Shown here: positions 1 to 8,760 of the stretch, in pieces
How the letters are laid out: each line of letters opens with the position of its first letter
How positions within the stretch are numbered: the stretch's first letter is position 1
Origin: Dysgonomonas gadei ATCC BAA-286
Lineage (GTDB): Bacteria; Bacteroidota; Bacteroidia; Bacteroidales; Dysgonomonadaceae
Assembly: GCF_000213555.1 (NCBI RefSeq)
Contig: NZ_GL891979.1
Span: 600,885-664,884, forward strand
Reading direction: 5' to 3'
Length of the DNA: 64,000 nucleotides
The notes under the pieces: generated by a model
Databases searched by the model: none
What the model was told of the DNA's origin: nothing
Seen by the model: only the letters and a program-made list of their open reading frames with translations
Made by a program: the position numbers and the translations under genes

Positions 1-129
1 CGAAAATAGAGCGCAACCATTGGTATATATACGATATGGAAATCTGAGAATAATATCTGAGTAATAGTTTAAATCTTGATATAACAGGCTTTGGCCGGTC
101 ATGTTTCAAGTACAAAAAATATCAACAAT

Positions 130-3100
130 ATGAATTATATTAGCAATCGCTTTTTGTTTTTTATTCTGCTGTTTATAAGTCTCTTGCCATTGGTCGGAAT
201 ATATGCGGACGGATCAAAGGATCTATATCCAAGCGGCACAACAGGCAATAGGGCATATTTAAGATCCAATACAGGAGTTACTGAAAACTGGCCTTTTCCT
301 AACAGGGGAACACATTTTGTATATGCAGAGGTTGGAGAAACCATTACTTTAGCATCGAGTGCTCAGTCCGGTACCACTAAACGTATTAGATTATACGCAC
401 CTAATGGTAATGAGGTTACATTAACTGTTGCTAATAACCAGGGAAATATAGCTGATAGAAATGCCGAATTAGCCGGGCCGCGCAGAGTGGGGCAGGCTGC
501 CGGTGATAACAGGTATTTACCTATCTATTATACTGTGCCGGCAGGAGCAGCAGGTATTTACAAAGTTGAATTTGATGGAACAGGAAACAATAGTGGAAGT
601 GTAACAGGAGCGGCTACCAGCTTATCTCAACCGTCCAATTCAAGTTATGTGGCAGGATGGGATGTATCTGTGATTAACACTACTAATACAGACTTCATAA
701 AAGGGCGGGTGTATACCAATGTACTGAATATGTCGGTAGCATCATCTACTACAACAGGATTCTACGGACTAGTATATGTACTGACTAAAGATGGCTACAC
801 CTACCGGGTAAATAATAATGGGAATAATGGTATTTATTTCACTTTCTTTGTTAATAACAATGGTTTCGTAAATGCGACAACAAAAGTTCCCATATATAAA
901 AGTCTGAATACTACTACAGGTATTGGAAATCAGGTTCACGACCCGAATCTGGCAGATACAGATGTTAGTATTACACATAAATTATTCTATACTCAGCCTA
1001 GCGCCGACCTGCCTTTAGATGTAGAAGTCAGTGGAGCTGTCCCGGGAGGGAAAACCTGGCTGAAAAATACGATTGTAGTGCCTAAAGTTGAAGAGGTTAA
1101 GGTTCTGGGGACAGATAATACAGAGGGACAGATATCGTCGAAGGGCGGATATATAAGATTTAAGACCGAATCTCAGGGAACGTTTACGATAAAGATAGAA
1201 AGTACAGGCACTCCCGCCTTTACTACCCGGCATATGTATGGGGCAGCCAAAATAGGTGAAAATAGTGTATATTGGGATGGAAAAGACGGGGATAATATTC
1301 CTATTCCGGCAGGGCATGTACCTGCAAAAATAACAGTGCAATTGCAAGGTGCAGAGGTGCATTTTCCCTTCTTCGATATGGAGATGAATCTGAGAGGAAC
1401 AATCATCGAATTATTAGATCACAATAATTTAAATAATGTATTATCCGATATTGTTTATTGGGACGATTCGAATATAACAATTAACAGTAATAATAATAGC
1501 GGTAGCAGTTCCAGTCCGGTAAATAACAGCCATCTGCCACCTACTAACAGTAGTGGTATCTCCAGTAACAGTAATGGACATAAATGGGCAGTAGGGATTT
1601 CGAATGCATCCAATGGATTTGGAAACGAGAAGTCTATAGATACATGGACATTTATAAAAGGAGAGGAGAAAACAATAGAAACGGCTGTTACTATAAAAGA
1701 AGCAGATCTTCAGGTGTCATCTGTTACGGTTGATAAAACTTCTGTCCGGCTGGAAGAGGAAGATATAAACGGAGATTATAATCCGACAATATTATCCTAC
1801 ACTGTAAAGGTTAAGAATAATGGTCCCAGCGATGTCGTAGGCGCGCCTTTTACATTTACTCTTCCAAAAGGATTTGACGGAACGGGTTATACAGCTGTTT
1901 TCAATAGCAATGGTTGTGGAACGGAATCGGTAGTTATAGTTTACGATGCAGTTAAACGCCAGTATTCATCCTCGCTTAATCTGCCCGATGGCTGTGAAAT
2001 AACATATACATTCCAAGCTAAAGTTACACTCGATGCAGATCCGGGGAATAATAATGCGGTGGCAACCATTCTGCGTCCGAATGATGTTACAGACCCCGAT
2101 GCTACCAATACGAGCGATCCTGCCAATCCGGTTGCTCCGGCAAATGCCGAAAATCCATATGATCTTACTCTGTGGTATGTACTCCCTACTGACCCATATT
2201 TTGAATGTGCAAATAATGGAAAGGGTGGAAATTGTAACAATATCAAAGGGGTGATGGTAAATCTGACACGTGAGACTGATCTGGCTATTGAAAAAACGGT
2301 AAATGAATCTAATCCGGAGGTCAGCGATTTTGTCACTTTTACTCTGAAAATTACAAACCATGGACCACACAGTGCATCTAATATAATAATAGAAGATATT
2401 CTCCCCAATGGCTATACTCTCGGCTCTATAAATAATGGGGGAACAAGTGCCGGAAATACTATAACATGGAATATTACATCTTTGGCTAAAGAAGCAAATA
2501 TCTCTGTCAGCTTTACTGCAAAAGTAAATGCTTCCGGAAGCTATTTAAATACGGCCTCTGTCTCTGGTGACGGAGTAGACCCCGAACCGGATAATAACAC
2601 CGATACGGAAACAGTTGTCCCATGCCGGGAAGAAAACATATTTTTTGAAGATTTCGGGGTGAGTGCATTTCCGGAAGCATCAAATAATTTTGGACGTCTT
2701 ACTTCGCCTTATATGCCATCCAACAGTTTTAAGTTTGGTACACCATATCCTCTTTCAGAAGAATATGATAAATATGCGATTGATAATAATCATTATGCAA
2801 TAGTAGCCCCCGGATATATAAAAATGGGACATAAGTCTAATGATTATTACTTTTGGACACCGCCTTACAATGAGTCCAATACTGTGCAAGATCGTTCGGG
2901 CACAGAAGATGGCGCTGTTATGGTTGTAAATGCCGGACAAGTTCTCAATTCATTCTACAAAAGGCCTCAATTATTACAGGTCGGTGCTTCATACAGGGCT
3001 TCACTCTGGTTGTATCTGGTAAATGGGCCTTCACAAGTTGCCATTGACATCTTGAATCCGAAAACGAATGAAGTATTGGCTACAATAGAATCTCATGTAA

Positions 3101-5067
3101 TGAATGATTGGGATACTAGTGTTAAAAATAAATGGACATATCTGGAACTATATTTTTCAGTGCCAGTGCCGGATGATGAGGAAAATTGTAAAGTAGATAA
3201 TATTATTATTTCTTTCAGGAATAATCTGGCAGAGAATAATGGAAATGATTACTATATCGATGATATAAGCCTCGATAAAGTATGTTCTGTTCCCAATGGC
3301 ACAATTATAATAAGATGCCCTGATCCTAATTATAAGAGAAATTATTGGCACGGAACGGTTAGCAATGAATGGGCTGATACTGATAACTGGACAGCAGAGT
3401 TTGTGCCTGCAACAGGAGAAGATATTGAGTTTGCAACAGACATCAATAATGGTTCTTCAGGAAATGGAAATGGTCTTGGAACTTCAGTCCGTGATTTACA
3501 TCTTGATACCGATCGTGTGATCGGAGACCTGATTAATAATTCGGATATGGATTTACTGGTAACCACCGAAAACCAGCTTACGATCAACGGTGTTGTAAGA
3601 GATGATAATCCGGCCAAAGGGACTATTGTAGTGAAGGCATCAACTGATAAGCCGACAGGGACATTGTTCTTTGCTGATCCTGATAATAACCGCAATGTAA
3701 ATGCTACGGTAGAATTTTATAACAAAGCGTATGAATGCTCAACCTGTGGATTCTATAAAAATCAATGGCAATATTTTGGAATTCCGGTTCAGGCATCCGG
3801 TTTTCCATATCTTACTCCTAAGGTGGAAACAATAAACCAATGGGTAGAACCATTCAGTGGCAATAAATGGCAACCCGCGCCATATACGCCGGATACAGGC
3901 TTGAAAGCATTCAAAGGTTACGAAATGACTAATAGCAGTAATACTTTGCCGACTCATATTTACAGTTTCCCCGGAATCCTAAATGTAGGGAATGCAGTTG
4001 TTCCGCTTACCAGAACATCTAATGTCAACTATTCGGGAATGAACCTTGTCGGCAATTCATTTACTGCTGCTATACCAATTACTACCACTGCTATCGAACT
4101 TGGTAGTGTGGAGTTGACCGAAAATACAGTTTATTTGTTCAATATGGGAACTCGCGACCAATGGCGGAAGCTGAATGGCGGAACAGTCAGCGGTGTTGCC
4201 GGAGGACAATATCAGGCCGTACCGTTTAATCTGGCAGGACAAGTTGGAATACCGGACAGGATATTGTCTATGCATACATTCATGTTGGATGTAAAAACTC
4301 CCGGTAGTATAACATTGAAGTATGGCGAACTGATAAAGAATGAGTTGAATACATCGACTACAAAACCGTGGAAATCGGCCTATACTGAAAGTCGTACGCC
4401 ACAATACCCTTATATTGTTATGGATGTCGTGAGCAATACATCAGCCGATCGTGTATGGTTATTTGAAAATTCAAATACAACTAAGGGCTTTGATAACGGA
4501 TGGGATGCATACAAACTTCAGGAAGAAGGACTGACTCAGGTATATGTATCGGATGAAACGGAGTCTAAGTATCAGATAGCTACCGTACCTGAATTTACAG
4601 GAACTACTTTTGGTGTGCATACAATCAAAGATGAGAAATTTTCGATAACGCTTTCCGTAACCTCTGATGTAGAAATGCGCAAGTTATATTTGCACGATAT
4701 ACATACAGGCCGTAGTTATCCGATCGGAAATAATGTGGAATACACTTTTTCAGGAACAAATACCATAACTAATGGTAGATTCAAAATCACAGAAAGTTCG
4801 TCTCCGTTAACCGGAACCGGACAAGAATCTTCTCTTGTGAATGTTTATGTCAGAAATAACCAGGTCGTGGTCGATAATCAGTCTGAAAAGAATTGTGTTG
4901 CTACAGTTTATGATATTTTAGGCCGGTTACTTGACGAGAAGAAGGTTTTCAGTAATTCCAGCGGATATTTTGTAGGGAGTCAACTGATAAACAAAGGTAT
5001 ATATATCGTAAAAATAGTAAGTGAAGATAAATCTATCAACAAATCTGAACGGGTATTGTTAAAATAA
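130..5067 (+). CDS. Giant T9SS-secreted DUF11-repeat adhesin-like protein
   Basis: The frame opens at a TTG at 91, but the ATG at 130 starts a clean signal peptide (hydrophobic FLFFILLFISLLPLVG, then YADG) and is preferred, giving about 1645 residues. The first 500 residues are beta-rich and unassigned. Two DUF11/CARDB-like repeats follow at roughly 526-713 and 715-830, with the hallmark phrases VKNNGPS and ITNHGPHSASN. A jelly-roll carbohydrate-binding-like segment (about 840-1060) begins EENIFFEDFG. The last 75 residues (ATVYDILGRLLDEKK, then KGIYIVKI) match the type A T9SS sorting domain, so export across the outer membrane and surface attachment are expected. The gene is followed by a terminator, so it ends its own transcript. 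Family and export route are well supported; the ligand is unknown. Confidence 0.85.
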   Translation: MNYISNRFLFFILLFISLLPLVGIYADGSKDLYPSGTTGNRAYLRSNTGVTENWPFPNRGTHFVYAEVGETITLASSAQSGTTKRIRLYAPNGNEVTLTVANNQGNIADRNAELAGPRRVGQAAGDNRYLPIYYTVPAGAAGIYKVEFDGTGNNSGSVTGAATSLSQPSNSSYVAGWDVSVINTTNTDFIKGRVYTNVLNMSVASSTTTGFYGLVYVLTKDGYTYRVNNNGNNGIYFTFFVNNNGFVNATTKVPIYKSLNTTTGIGNQVHDPNLADTDVSITHKLFYTQPSADLPLDVEVSGAVPGGKTWLKNTIVVPKVEEVKVLGTDNTEGQISSKGGYIRFKTESQGTFTIKIESTGTPAFTTRHMYGAAKIGENSVYWDGKDGDNIPIPAGHVPAKITVQLQGAEVHFPFFDMEMNLRGTIIELLDHNNLNNVLSDIVYWDDSNITINSNNNSGSSSSPVNNSHLPPTNSSGISSNSNGHKWAVGISNASNGFGNEKSIDTWTFIKGEEKTIETAVTIKEADLQVSSVTVDKTSVRLEEEDINGDYNPTILSYTVKVKNNGPSDVVGAPFTFTLPKGFDGTGYTAVFNSNGCGTESVVIVYDAVKRQYSSSLNLPDGCEITYTFQAKVTLDADPGNNNAVATILRPNDVTDPDATNTSDPANPVAPANAENPYDLTLWYVLPTDPYFECANNGKGGNCNNIKGVMVNLTRETDLAIEKTVNESNPEVSDFVTFTLKITNHGPHSASNIIIEDILPNGYTLGSINNGGTSAGNTITWNITSLAKEANISVSFTAKVNASGSYLNTASVSGDGVDPEPDNNTDTETVVPCREENIFFEDFGVSAFPEASNNFGRLTSPYMPSNSFKFGTPYPLSEEYDKYAIDNNHYAIVAPGYIKMGHKSNDYYFWTPPYNESNTVQDRSGTEDGAVMVVNAGQVLNSFYKRPQLLQVGASYRASLWLYLVNGPSQVAIDILNPKTNEVLATIESHVMNDWDTSVKNKWTYLELYFSVPVPDDEENCKVDNIIISFRNNLAENNGNDYYIDDISLDKVCSVPNGTIIIRCPDPNYKRNYWHGTVSNEWADTDNWTAEFVPATGEDIEFATDINNGSSGNGNGLGTSVRDLHLDTDRVIGDLINNSDMDLLVTTENQLTINGVVRDDNPAKGTIVVKASTDKPTGTLFFADPDNNRNVNATVEFYNKAYECSTCGFYKNQWQYFGIPVQASGFPYLTPKVETINQWVEPFSGNKWQPAPYTPDTGLKAFKGYEMTNSSNTLPTHIYSFPGILNVGNAVVPLTRTSNVNYSGMNLVGNSFTAAIPITTTAIELGSVELTENTVYLFNMGTRDQWRKLNGGTVSGVAGGQYQAVPFNLAGQVGIPDRILSMHTFMLDVKTPGSITLKYGELIKNELNTSTTKPWKSAYTESRTPQYPYIVMDVVSNTSADRVWLFENSNTTKGFDNGWDAYKLQEEGLTQVYVSDETESKYQIATVPEFTGTTFGVHTIKDEKFSITLSVTSDVEMRKLYLHDIHTGRSYPIGNNVEYTFSGTNTITNGRFKITESSSPLTGTGQESSLVNVYVRNNQVVVDNQSEKNCVATVYDILGRLLDEKKVFSNSSGYFVGSQLINKGIYIVKIVSEDKSINKSERVLLK

Positions 5068-5145
5068 ATTATTCAGATTCAATGTGTAAAGTAAAACACG
5101 ACCATTCATCGTTAGTCGTGGTGTAGTTTTGTAAAGATTTTTATA

Positions 5146-5185
5146 AAACCCATGAGTCGGGAGGATTCGTGGGTTTAGTTTTTAC
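5146..5185 (+). terminator. Rho-independent terminator after the adhesin gene
   Basis: Stem AAACCCATGAG (5146-5156) pairs with TTCGTGGGTTT (5166-5176), with G-T wobbles, and is followed by AGTTTTTA. It lies about 80 bp past the adhesin stop. Confidence 0.7.
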
Positions 5186-5362
5186 ATAGTATTGAAAAAG
5201 TTATCCTCTTGCTAACTGGAGACACGGCTGGTTAAATTCCAAGTGTCACATATGGGAAAATAATATTTACTACTTTTTTGATAATCAATATAGAAAATCA
5301 AAAAACAAATAGGAATGCGAGATTGATTCTATTTATATCAATAATTATCTTATATAAATAAT

Positions 5363-5370
5363 TATCTTTG
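5363..5370 (+). promoter_or_regulatory. Candidate -7 box for the cydDC pair
   Basis: TATCTTTG matches the Bacteroidetes -7 consensus TAnnTTTG, 80 bp before the first ABC gene. No convincing -33 element is visible. The rest of the 5186-5450 gap is AT-rich and holds nothing else I recognise. Confidence 0.4.
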
Positions 5371-5450
5371 CTGACAATAGAGTATAACCACTTAGTTCAT
5401 TTAATATCCATTCATTTCCATGTGATGGAAATCAAAACCGGAAATAATCA

Positions 5451-7097
5451 ATGAGTTCAAATCAGGAAAATGCTTCCCGATGGTTGGGTAAGAAGATTGC
5501 CGAAGCAAAAAGTGCGTATATTTCAGCTTCGGTACTTACTGTTTTAAGCGCGGGATGTTTTGTTGTTTTTTGCTGGTACTTGTCAGAATTTGCAGCGTCG
5601 TGGCTCAATGACGGACTGCTTTTACCCAACGCATTGTTGTATGCATCCCTATTCCTCTTGGGTCGATATATTTTTGCCCATTTTGCATCGCTGTTCAATT
5701 ACAAAGCAGGAAATATTATTGTTTCTAAAATCAAAAAGAAGCTATATCCTATATTGTTAAATAACAATAAGTTTGATTCTATATCGAGTACGCTGTTCGT
5801 TACAAGGATAAGCGACGATCTGAAACCATTTTACGCTTTTTTCATTCCATATCTGATGGCTTCGCTCATAGTGAGCGGAATACTCTTGGTTATTTGCTTT
5901 TGGATGGAAAAGTGGGTTGGTACTGCACTCTTGGTTTCGTTGGTAATCATTCCTATACAGATGATTATCATAGGTGTGGGTGCAGAAGCTCTTCATAAAA
6001 AACACATCAATCTTTTCATTAAATATTCAGCTGTCTTTTACAATCGCCTTCAGACTATTGCGGAAATTGTTAATTTAGATAATTTCAAACCGCAATACCT
6101 CTTTCTATCGAAAAAAAGTAAGGAATTAAACAAAGCGACTACCAACGTGATGCGTGTTGCTATCCTTTCGTCGGCTGTGTTGGAGCTTTTTGTTACCATC
6201 TGTATTGCTGTTATTGCTATTTATTTAGGAATGAGCTTGCTTGGGATTATGGCAGGTCCCAATTACGGGAAAGGTTATGATTTTCGTACTGCATTGTTCC
6301 TGCTTACTCTTTCGCCTTATTTTTTCTTTTATCTGAGAAAATTCGTCAGTGCATATCACGACAGGAACAAAGCCCTGGCTTCGGCAAAGCTACTGTTGCC
6401 TATCCTAAACGAGGATATTGATACACCTTTAACAGAAATAAATGAAGAGCTTGATACTTTTGATATCGGTGGCCTTAGCTTTGCTTATCCCGATTCGCCG
6501 GTAAAAGTTCTTCATGATATCAATTTGAAATTACCTGCAAAAGGATTGGTATTGGTAAAAGGTATTTCAGGATCAGGTAAATCTACCCTGCTGAAGATTT
6601 GTGCAGGAAGCCTGTCTTCTAAGGATGGACTGGTTTCCGTAAACGGGAAAGACAATAGGTGGTCACAGCAATGGTTGAAAGCAAATACGTCATATATGAA
6701 CCAATTTCCTTTTATTTTCGACGGAACACTTCGATACAATGTTTTTCTCGAGAAAGAGGTTAATAAATATAACCAATACCCAGAGTTCTTAGATAAAATT
6801 TTGACTAAAAAGGAAGAGGGTTGGCAAACCGTACTGAGCCATAACGGAAAACAACTTTCGGGTGGTGAAAAGCAATTAGTTACGCTTGCCCGGATGATGT
6901 TGCACCCGAGGCCGATAGCCATTCTCGATGAACCTACGGCTAACCTCGACACTGGTACTGTTGAAATCATTCTTCCGCAAATAATGAAATTGGCAGAAGA
7001 TAGGCTGGTTATAGTGGCATCACACGAAAAGATGTTCGAGACTTTTGCCAATACAATTGTAAACTTAAATTGGGGGGAACAGATGAGCCATGAATAA
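5451..7097 (+). CDS. cydD: CydD-like ABC exporter subunit
   Basis: This is a 548-residue half-transporter: an N-terminal membrane domain (about 1-320; helices such as SASVLTVLSAGCFVVFCWYL and LLYASLFLLGRYIF) fused to an ATPase domain. The ATPase shows Walker A GISGSGKST (about 371), signature LSGGEKQ (about 468) and Walker B AILDEPTANLD (about 490). Its stop overlaps the start of the next half-transporter by 8 bp, so the two are translationally coupled and should form a heterodimer. Assignment as CydD rests mainly on the CydC features of the partner. In characterised bacteria CydDC exports cysteine/glutathione to the periplasm and is needed for cytochrome bd assembly. No cydAB lies in the window. 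It could be a differently specialised heterodimeric exporter. Confidence 0.75.
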   Translation: MSSNQENASRWLGKKIAEAKSAYISASVLTVLSAGCFVVFCWYLSEFAASWLNDGLLLPNALLYASLFLLGRYIFAHFASLFNYKAGNIIVSKIKKKLYPILLNNNKFDSISSTLFVTRISDDLKPFYAFFIPYLMASLIVSGILLVICFWMEKWVGTALLVSLVIIPIQMIIIGVGAEALHKKHINLFIKYSAVFYNRLQTIAEIVNLDNFKPQYLFLSKKSKELNKATTNVMRVAILSSAVLELFVTICIAVIAIYLGMSLLGIMAGPNYGKGYDFRTALFLLTLSPYFFFYLRKFVSAYHDRNKALASAKLLLPILNEDIDTPLTEINEELDTFDIGGLSFAYPDSPVKVLHDINLKLPAKGLVLVKGISGSGKSTLLKICAGSLSSKDGLVSVNGKDNRWSQQWLKANTSYMNQFPFIFDGTLRYNVFLEKEVNKYNQYPEFLDKILTKKEEGWQTVLSHNGKQLSGGEKQLVTLARMMLHPRPIAILDEPTANLDTGTVEIILPQIMKLAEDRLVIVASHEKMFETFANTIVNLNWGEQMSHE

Positions 7098-8688
7098 ATT
7101 TATCATAAAATATATATTACAGCCTTTGGCAGGCAGATGGTTGAGAGGTTTTCTTCTGTTATTGCTTTGGACAGTGGCATTTATAGCTCTTCCTGCTATT
7201 TCGGGCTGGTTTCTGGCAATATGTAGTGTTGTATTCATTACAGCAAGTACTACGTTCTCTTATCTGGTCCCGTCTGCTATTATACGTTTAATGGCCCTTA
7301 TACGCACAGTGCTGAGGTATTTTGAGCGGTTGGAAAACCATAAAACCACATTGGATGCCCAGCAAAGCCTGCAATTGAAAATATTCCGGTCCGTAGCTAA
7401 ATTTCCTTATTTCAAAAAGCAATTCAATAATAACTCGACTCTACTCGAAAACAGTACGCATGGTGTAGATCAAATATTGAATCACATTCTTTTGTGGATA
7501 TTACCATTCTCTGCCCTGATTCTTTCGCTGAGTATCTATTTCTTTTTCCTTATTGTATTCTCACAGGTGGTAGCTATCGAATTTTTGATTTCATCTGCCA
7601 TTCTTTTGTTTATTATACCCCAATTAATTTTCCGAAAAAACAGAAAACTATACGGAGAATTGAAAGTGCATCGGGAGGAGAATAATCAGTCCCTTATCCA
7701 AAGTTTCAGAGGCCGGATAGAAATTTCGAAATATGAACTGGAGGGGAAAGCCATAGAGCAGTATGAACAAAGATTGCTACGACTCGAACAATTGGAAGAC
7801 CAACTGCAGACCAATTCATTTTGGTTGCAGTTGATAGCCGGTCTTGGGTTTAGCTATATTGCCACATTTTTGCTTTGGAGCTCACGCGATTATGGTATAG
7901 ATGCTCCAATGGCAATTGGAATTTTCTTCGGTATTATGGCGCAGGCCGAATTGGCTGAAATGCTTTTCTCCGGAAAATCGGAAAAAAGTTCGGTCGCACA
8001 CCAGATTAGAGATATTGACTCGATTATCACGCAAGGGGAACGGCCTGTTGCAACAGTGGAAGTTAATTCCATATTCGAAAATTTAAGTTTAGAGAACCTA
8101 AGTGCAAAAATACCTGAAACATCTATACATACAAAAGAAGTGTCGCTAGAGATAAAAAGAGGGGAGTGGATTGCTCTTTTCGGAGAAACCGGAAAAGGAA
8201 AGACTACCTTGTTGAATAGCCTCTTCTATCCTGAATACCGCCGCAGTGGCTTATTGAGATGGAATAGCGATGGCGAATTATCTCATTTACCTGTACCGGA
8301 ATGTATTTACGTTACCCAGAAAGCTTATTTATTAACCGGTACCTTGCGCGAAAATTTTGAAGGATATTCTGATGAAGCTATTGAGCAAGTACTGGATACG
8401 GTAGATTTGACAAGCTGGCGTTTGTCGCTTCCTGATGGTCTGGGGAGCTGGTTAGGCGAAAATGGTGAAACATTAAGTGGCGGGCAACGGAAAAAGTTGC
8501 TGCTGGCACAGGCCCTGTTGAAAACACCTCAACTGTTGGTAGTAGATGAACCCACGGCCGGCATAAGCTCTGAAAATGCAATTGCCATCTTTCGAAATAT
8601 CAAAGACCAATATTCTGATATTACTATTTTGATGGCTACCCACCTGCAGGATTTTGAATGTGTGGTAGATAAAATTGTAAGGATCTGA
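7090..8688 (+). CDS. cydC: CydC-like ABC exporter subunit
   Basis: A 532-residue half-transporter overlapping the upstream subunit by 8 bp. The segment LIRTVLRYFERLENHKTTLD (about 75-95) resembles the CydC signature RYxERLxSH in the first cytoplasmic loop, which sets CydC apart from generic exporters. The ATPase domain has Walker A GETGKGKTT (about 364), signature LSGGQRKK (about 461) and Walker B LLVVDEPTAGI (about 483). The last residue is followed after 21 bp by a strong bidirectional hairpin, so the operon has two genes. Substrate (thiols) is inferred from the family, not from sequence. Confidence 0.78.
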   Translation: MNKFIIKYILQPLAGRWLRGFLLLLLWTVAFIALPAISGWFLAICSVVFITASTTFSYLVPSAIIRLMALIRTVLRYFERLENHKTTLDAQQSLQLKIFRSVAKFPYFKKQFNNNSTLLENSTHGVDQILNHILLWILPFSALILSLSIYFFFLIVFSQVVAIEFLISSAILLFIIPQLIFRKNRKLYGELKVHREENNQSLIQSFRGRIEISKYELEGKAIEQYEQRLLRLEQLEDQLQTNSFWLQLIAGLGFSYIATFLLWSSRDYGIDAPMAIGIFFGIMAQAELAEMLFSGKSEKSSVAHQIRDIDSIITQGERPVATVEVNSIFENLSLENLSAKIPETSIHTKEVSLEIKRGEWIALFGETGKGKTTLLNSLFYPEYRRSGLLRWNSDGELSHLPVPECIYVTQKAYLLTGTLRENFEGYSDEAIEQVLDTVDLTSWRLSLPDGLGSWLGENGETLSGGQRKKLLLAQALLKTPQLLVVDEPTAGISSENAIAIFRNIKDQYSDITILMATHLQDFECVVDKIVRI

Positions 8689-8709
8689 CAGAATATTCTA
8701 TAAAATAGA

Positions 8710-8749
8710 GAAGAACCTAAAACAAAGATAGCTTCGTTTTAGGTTCTTC
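8710..8749. terminator. Bidirectional terminator between convergent genes
   Basis: A perfect 14-bp stem, GAAGAACCTAAAAC (8710-8723) with GTTTTAGGTTCTTC (8736-8749), sits between cydC (plus) and the GH95 gene (minus) in a 72-bp convergent gap. The A/T-rich stem ends supply U-runs in both directions. Confidence 0.85.
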
Positions 8750-8760
8750 AATGATATCTT

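Noticed and set aside
2033..2254. Plus-strand frame inside the giant adhesin
   Set aside because: Shadow of the adhesin reading frame; no independent coding signal.
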